Below, piece after piece: positions 9,881 to 13,708 of a stretch of DNA of 13,708 bases (position 1 is the first letter of the stretch; the number at the start of each line of letters is the position of its first letter). Made by a program: the position numbers and the translations under genes. The stretch is taken from the NCBI GenBank assembly GCA_024811115.1, contig JAKOGH010000434.1, forward strand, positions 1 to 13,708, read 5' to 3'. This DNA comes from Terana coerulea. Its lineage: Eukaryota > Basidiomycota > Agaricomycetes > Polyporales > Phanerochaetaceae. The notes below the pieces were generated by a model. The model had not been told where the DNA came from. It did no database searches and saw only the letters and a program-made list of their open reading frames with translations.

Positions 9881-10028
9881 GGTAGACACCATAGCCGCTG
9901 TAGACCTCGTAGACCCTGCGTCTACAGTGTCTACAGCTTGTCTATGTACAACCTCATAGGCTTCTCGTACCTCGCTAGACGGGGGAGTGACTACTGGGTC
10001 TACAGTGTCTATTGGAGGCTACATAGTG
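9881..10028. repeat. Right subterminal repeat cluster ending in ...CTACATAGTG
   Basis: Copies of the same motif as at the left end: GGTAGACACC (9881-9890), TGTAGACC (9899-9906), GTAGACCC (9909-9916), GTCTACA (9920-9926), GTCTACA (9929-9935), TCTATGTAC (near 9940), CTAGACG (near 9975), GTCTACA (9998-10004) and TGTCTATTGG (10006-10015). The outermost 12 bases read CACTATGTAGCC on the minus strand. Density and mixed orientation match the left cluster. Confidence 0.65.
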
Positions 10029-12271
10029 TTGCATAGGCTCTGGTATGTTTCCAGATGCCGCGACCCATGCAGGACCTTTCGCATGGATGTGCTTTGGGAA
10101 ATTGACGAGAAAATACCCAGAGCGCACTGCGGGACCGGGGTAAGCATATAGAAGTAGATCAAGCTGGTATAATACATATATCGACGTATCTGTCACGCCT
10201 GGAGTACTGTTTGGACGCCGTACCTGTACGCTGAAGCTAAAATCCCTTGCACTTCCGCCATGGTGCACACTTCTGTTACGTGCAACGCCGGATTGAGCAC
10301 ACGGGAGAACAGAGGCTGACTACGCCGCGGAAGATTTCGTTGACCAAGTTCCCGTAGGGCTTCCTTTCCCGAACCCAGGCATCGACAACTTAAGCTTGTT
10401 TACCATTAGGTACCAGAGGAATGCAGCGAGGCTTCTGGTGAGGCAATTTTGCACAGCCAGGAGGAAGTCAAGGGTAGCCAGACTCGCTTCCATTGCACGT
10501 CCAAGCGTGATTTACAGCTCCACCGGCGATATACATTACGCCGCCCCGGTCCCGGCAAGTTCTCGGCAGCTCCTTTGGTCCAGGGAGCTCGTAGACTGAC
10601 CTGGCTATACTGCCTATCGAGACGACTATGAAGTCCTCTGATATCGTCGCGTTGCCTCCGGACGTAGCACATAAGTGTGGCGAGGGTCTGAGTTCACCGG
10701 CGGAATACTGCACTTGATGGTTCGCACAGTATCCGGTCACCGCGGAGGAAGTACATACTTGACATCCAGAGAATAGCTGGCGAGCCGCCTGACTGCGCAC
10801 ATTGTATGCTCCGACTCGGGCTTGGGCGACGTGACCGTGCTTTCTCTGAGCTCCGACGGTGTTGGGTCGGTGCACGATACCTGTAAGATACGCTCGCGCG
10901 GAAGCAGCTGAGCCCTATCTTCTGCCTTCTGCGGTGCAGTTCGTACGACCGGAGTACAAAGCGCTTCTTGTATCTCAATAGAAAAGGATCAGCGACGGGC
11001 GACGTTTATAGCACGTACGTACACAAGCGTCCTCGACCAGGGGCGGCACGCCGGCACGCCGCCCGTCGGAGCGGCGACACGGCGGGCGTGGAGCGCGCTG
11101 TGCACCGCGGACCTGGCGAAGCACGGCTGCTTGCTAGGAAAGGGGCGTTGGCGCGGCATTCGCGTCCTCGTCCTGCGTGCGATCGAAGGATGCCGGTATC
11201 TGCGTGCGGCGAAGCCTGGTCAGGCGACGGGCTGCTTGGTCAGGAGCGGTGCCCTGCACACAGCCGCGCCTGTCAATGTCGCGCGAACCTGCACGTCCGT
11301 GGGCCGACCGCACTTTGGTTTGGGTCGCGCCGCGTCGCTGTGGGTCCGTGATGAGTGCGATAGGAAGTCGTCCACAGGGATCGCCCAGCGTGAACCACTT
11401 CGCGATCAAGAGGCAACGTAAAGTCCGGGGCCATGTACCGGACACGTCCCCACGCGCGCAAGGCTAATAACTATCTTCATTCGCCACGATAGGTTCGACA
11501 CAGCTCTGCGCTTTGAAGGCCGATGTGAGGTGGGAGTGGGTCTCTGGTCCACAATACCCGGTGATCATGTCTTCGAATTAAGGTTTGCATGGTGGGATTG
11601 TGCGGACGGCCGATAACCTCAGGGTGCAGTAGACGTCTAGGCCATCGTAAAGTGTCGCGACCTCGAAGCTGGGGCACGACGACGACATTGTGGAGCAGTC
11701 TGAAACTAAGCGGCCTTAGTGTTACACGTAGATCAAGCAGAACTGGCCTTCCAGACGCGCCCAGGCATATGTGGCCATGGTGTACCTAGTGCGGAGAGCA
11801 GCTGCAGTGCATGAGCGATGGCAGCGCGAAATGCCGGTGAATCTAAGAACACTAACCCACAACGAATGCCTGCAGGGTCAGGAACGCTGCCCTCTCTAGG
11901 TCCGCGAAGCCTTACCTCTCCCTCTGATTTTGACTGGCCGGTGATTGTGGCGGCCGCGGGGACGATGTATGTGAAGAAAAGACAGCTGCGTCCCGCGTGG
12001 CAACCTGTCGCGTTCATGCTTGCTGCGTCAGCTTACATTCAAAAACGTTACGTGGCTGTACTCACTGAAGATTATGCGGGATCCCATGCTTGGGAAAGCC
12101 ACGCTCCAGTAAGGCGAGTTGATTACTTTATGAGGGCCAAGCAAAGCCCACGCTTCCAGACCCATATGATCTGAGAAGAAGAACCAATGCGTCACAGTTA
12201 GTCGATGCGCACTACGACGCTGGGCATCAGCTACAGTAATAAACTCAACCCCCAACCATGCTCACCAACTA
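10029..12271. other. Stretch without a supported gene
   Basis: Overlapping short frames occur on both strands, the longest 135 codons (10875-10468, minus) and 127 codons (10968-11351, plus). The latter lies in a strongly GC-rich patch (about 11040-11350), where long chance frames are expected. A 118-codon plus-strand frame at 11818-12174 contains a mildly hydrophobic segment. None shows a family motif or splice structure that I can recognise. It may be old transposon debris or ordinary spacer. Confidence 0.45.
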
Positions 12272-12636
12272 GGGATGGTCAATTCTAAAGTCGCTGGCCT
12301 GAGGGATGGACTGCCGCCCGCATGGCTCTCGCGCGAACGAGTTTTGGCGGTCGTCTAAGCGCCCACGAAACGCTGTCCGAATGCCCTTGTCCGTCCTGTC
12401 TTCATTTGCATTATACACGAACACTCCTCTGAGTCGCAGCAGTTTATTCTTGTTTTCGCCGTGGAATTTGGTCGAGGGCTCGACTGTCTGGAAAGGGTAC
12501 AAGTAGGCTGTAGAAGACGGCGGAACAGGGCGGGCAGTGACGCGCCCCTCTGCGCATCACGATCGATCAGGAACAACTGTTTCCTCCGCGTGGTGCTTGC
12601 TCGTCCTCCCAGCAGAGGTTTAGAATTGACCATCCC
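12272..12636. mobile_element. 365-base MITE with 18-base perfect terminal inverted repeats
   Basis: The left end GGGATGGTCAATTCTAAA (12272-12289) is the exact reverse complement of 12619-12636. Both ends are flanked by TA (12270-12271 and 12637-12638), consistent with a TA target duplication as made by Tc1/mariner-type transposases. An ACT duplication with slightly different limits is also possible. The outer octamer recurs in direct orientation inside at 12302-12309 (AGGGATGG). I see no transposase, so movement would depend on an enzyme supplied from elsewhere. The interior shows no recognisable coding. Confidence 0.75.
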
Positions 12637-13449
12637 TACTATCTCAGGAGATGCACAGGGAGAACGAACGAAGATGCGAACACGGGCGGGTGAGAATTGT
12701 CCGTGCCTGCGCGGGAAGGCTGCGGGCCAATGAGGGGACATCCGTATCACAGGACCACAGCCTTCCGCGGGCAGCGCCAGGTAATACCGATTGCGCTATG
12801 TCGCCATGCCGAGGGCTGCCATTTCCCCGCATGCTCAGGAGCCCGAACGTTCCCACGGCTATGAGGATTGTGGCGCTCTGTCGGGGCACGTTGTTCAGGC
12901 TAAACTCGCTTGCGATGCTAGAACAAAGTTGCTGCCCGACTTGGGCACCTACGAACGCGAAATTTTGGCCTACTCAGCGGATATGTCGCACGGTTGTAAT
13001 CAACCAACTCAGCTGTCGGGGGCGCATGAGTCCCGTGCGGAAGCAAAATGTAATCGACTACTGCACCACGTCACTGAGAAAAAATGCGCATTTTCAGCAT
13101 GAACCTTGGGATGAGAGGGAGTGTATTAAAGAGGATCAGAACGAACTCGCGGACGACGACTTGTAGCAGTTTTTATGGCGTTTGTGACCGAGTGCTGGCG
13201 ACGCCTGACTGATGCTGACCAGCGCTGACCGGGCACGGCGTTCAGAGAATGCAGTCGTGCGAGGCGCCCGCCTGCCCTGCGGAAGCGTCATCGGGCAGGG
13301 ATCTCGCGTAGGACCGTCTGGAGTGCAAAAACTGCCTTATCCGGTCCTGTACCATTCCATTTTGGGCCGAGGGTGATCGCTGGCTGAGAAAGCAGAGGCT
13401 GTGTGACTGTCACGGTGTGACCGGCACGCGCCGCTGGTGTTCCGGCAGG
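12637..13449. other. Stretch without a supported gene
   Basis: One plus-strand frame of 171 codons (12651-13166) is the longest here and ends in an acidic KEDQNELADDDL tail. It starts next to the MITE end, is Cys/Arg-rich with no domain I know, and overlaps a 103-codon frame in another phase. I treat it as unproven. No RNA gene or repeat is evident. Confidence 0.4.
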
Positions 13450-13708
13450 GACTGTGTGCTCACCAAGCGATTTGTAAAGAGGTCGAGTATATACCCCGTC
13501 CGGTAGCCGCCCGTCCTGTCCTCCCTCTCTAAGCTTTGTCTACGCTGTCGCTCTCGTGCTTACCCGACACCTCCTTTATAACAACTTCCCCCGACATCCA
13601 TCGGACGCCGCCACACTCTCCCAATTAGCCCACAGTCACGTTCTCCACCATCAACTCTAGCGCGCCAAGTCTGCACACGCGAGTAACCTAATCCAAGCCT
13701 TTCCCGCC
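13450..13708 (+). promoter_or_regulatory. Probable promoter and leader of a gene starting beyond the right edge
   Basis: A TATATA box at 13488-13493 is followed by a strongly C/T-rich stretch (about 13500-13640) and a second TTTATAAC at 13575-13582. Pyrimidine-rich tracts around the transcription start are common in highly expressed fungal genes. No ATG opens a long frame before the window ends, so the coding part is not visible. Plus-strand direction is inferred from the CT bias. Confidence 0.4.

Larger units (their letters stand above)
2328..10028. mobile_element. Plavaka-type (CACTA-like) DNA transposon with three genes
   Basis: The unit is defined by a Plavaka transposase in its middle and by two clusters of short TGTAGAC/GTCTACA-type repeats. 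The clusters lie about 340 bases before the left-most gene and immediately after the right-most gene's last visible stop. The right cluster ends in GGCTACATAGTG (10017-10028). Read inward this is CACTATGTAGCC, a CACTA-class terminus. The left terminus is not resolved: no perfect partner is seen, only CGCTATGTAG at 2414-2423 with one mismatch, and no target duplication could be confirmed. A 12-base inverted match (2495-2506 with 10004-10015) supports pairing of the two ends. Gene order is: unknown protein (plus), transposase (minus), DUF6532 protein (plus). The outer limits given are those of the repeat clusters and may be wrong by tens to hundreds of bases. Confidence 0.8.

Noticed and set aside
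2665..10028. CRISPR, prophage or bacterial operon content.
   Set aside because: Spliceosomal introns throughout, eukaryotic genes and no regular spacer-repeat structure.
10968..11467. Cluster of overlapping frames of about 100-127 codons on both strands.
   Set aside because: Frames are open in several phases at once because the patch is very GC-rich. No motif or consistent coding signal favours any one.
12651..13166. 171-codon frame as a gene.
   Set aside because: It has no recognisable domain, no splice structure and a competing overlapping frame, and it sits in GC-rich DNA where long chance frames are common.

Overview
The window looks like basidiomycete (Agaricomycete-type) nuclear DNA. 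The genes have many short GT-AG introns of about 48-74 bases. A housekeeping gene at the left edge reads as the N-terminus of the GARP subunit Vps51. The centre is a DNA transposon of the Plavaka type, a CACTA-like family that is abundant in mushrooms.

Layout. 1-504 (minus): 5' part of a VPS51 gene, running off the left edge. 505-2327: no convincing gene. About 2328-10028: a transposon-like unit of roughly 7.7 kb. It is bounded by two clusters of short TGTAGAC/GTCTACA repeats, at 2328-2475 and 9881-10028. Inside are three genes. The first is an unrecognised protein gene (plus, 2665-3599). The second is a long Plavaka transposase gene (minus, 7036-3795), which converges tail to tail with the first. 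The third is a DUF6532-domain gene (plus, 7223-9815), which diverges head to head from the transposase across a 186-base gap. 10029-12271: no convincing gene. 12272-12636: a 365-base MITE with 18-base perfect terminal inverted repeats and TA on both sides. 12637-13450: no convincing gene. 13450-13708: a pyrimidine-rich, TATA-containing stretch that looks like the promoter and leader of a gene beginning beyond the right edge.

How the parts may work together. The transposase should cut and join the element ends. The repeat clusters are where subterminal binding sites sit in CACTA elements. Classical plant CACTA elements encode a transposase and a second DNA-binding protein. The DUF6532 protein, the unrecognised protein, or both, are candidates for that accessory role here. 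This is inference.

A caution on quality. The transposase is recognisable almost end to end, but reading it needs at least a dozen frame changes. Most fit the loss of one base from a short homopolymer run, and I noticed no nonsense substitution along the path. This resembles uncorrected long-read consensus error at least as much as genuine decay. The 'pseudogene' label describes the sequence as given, not necessarily the organism.
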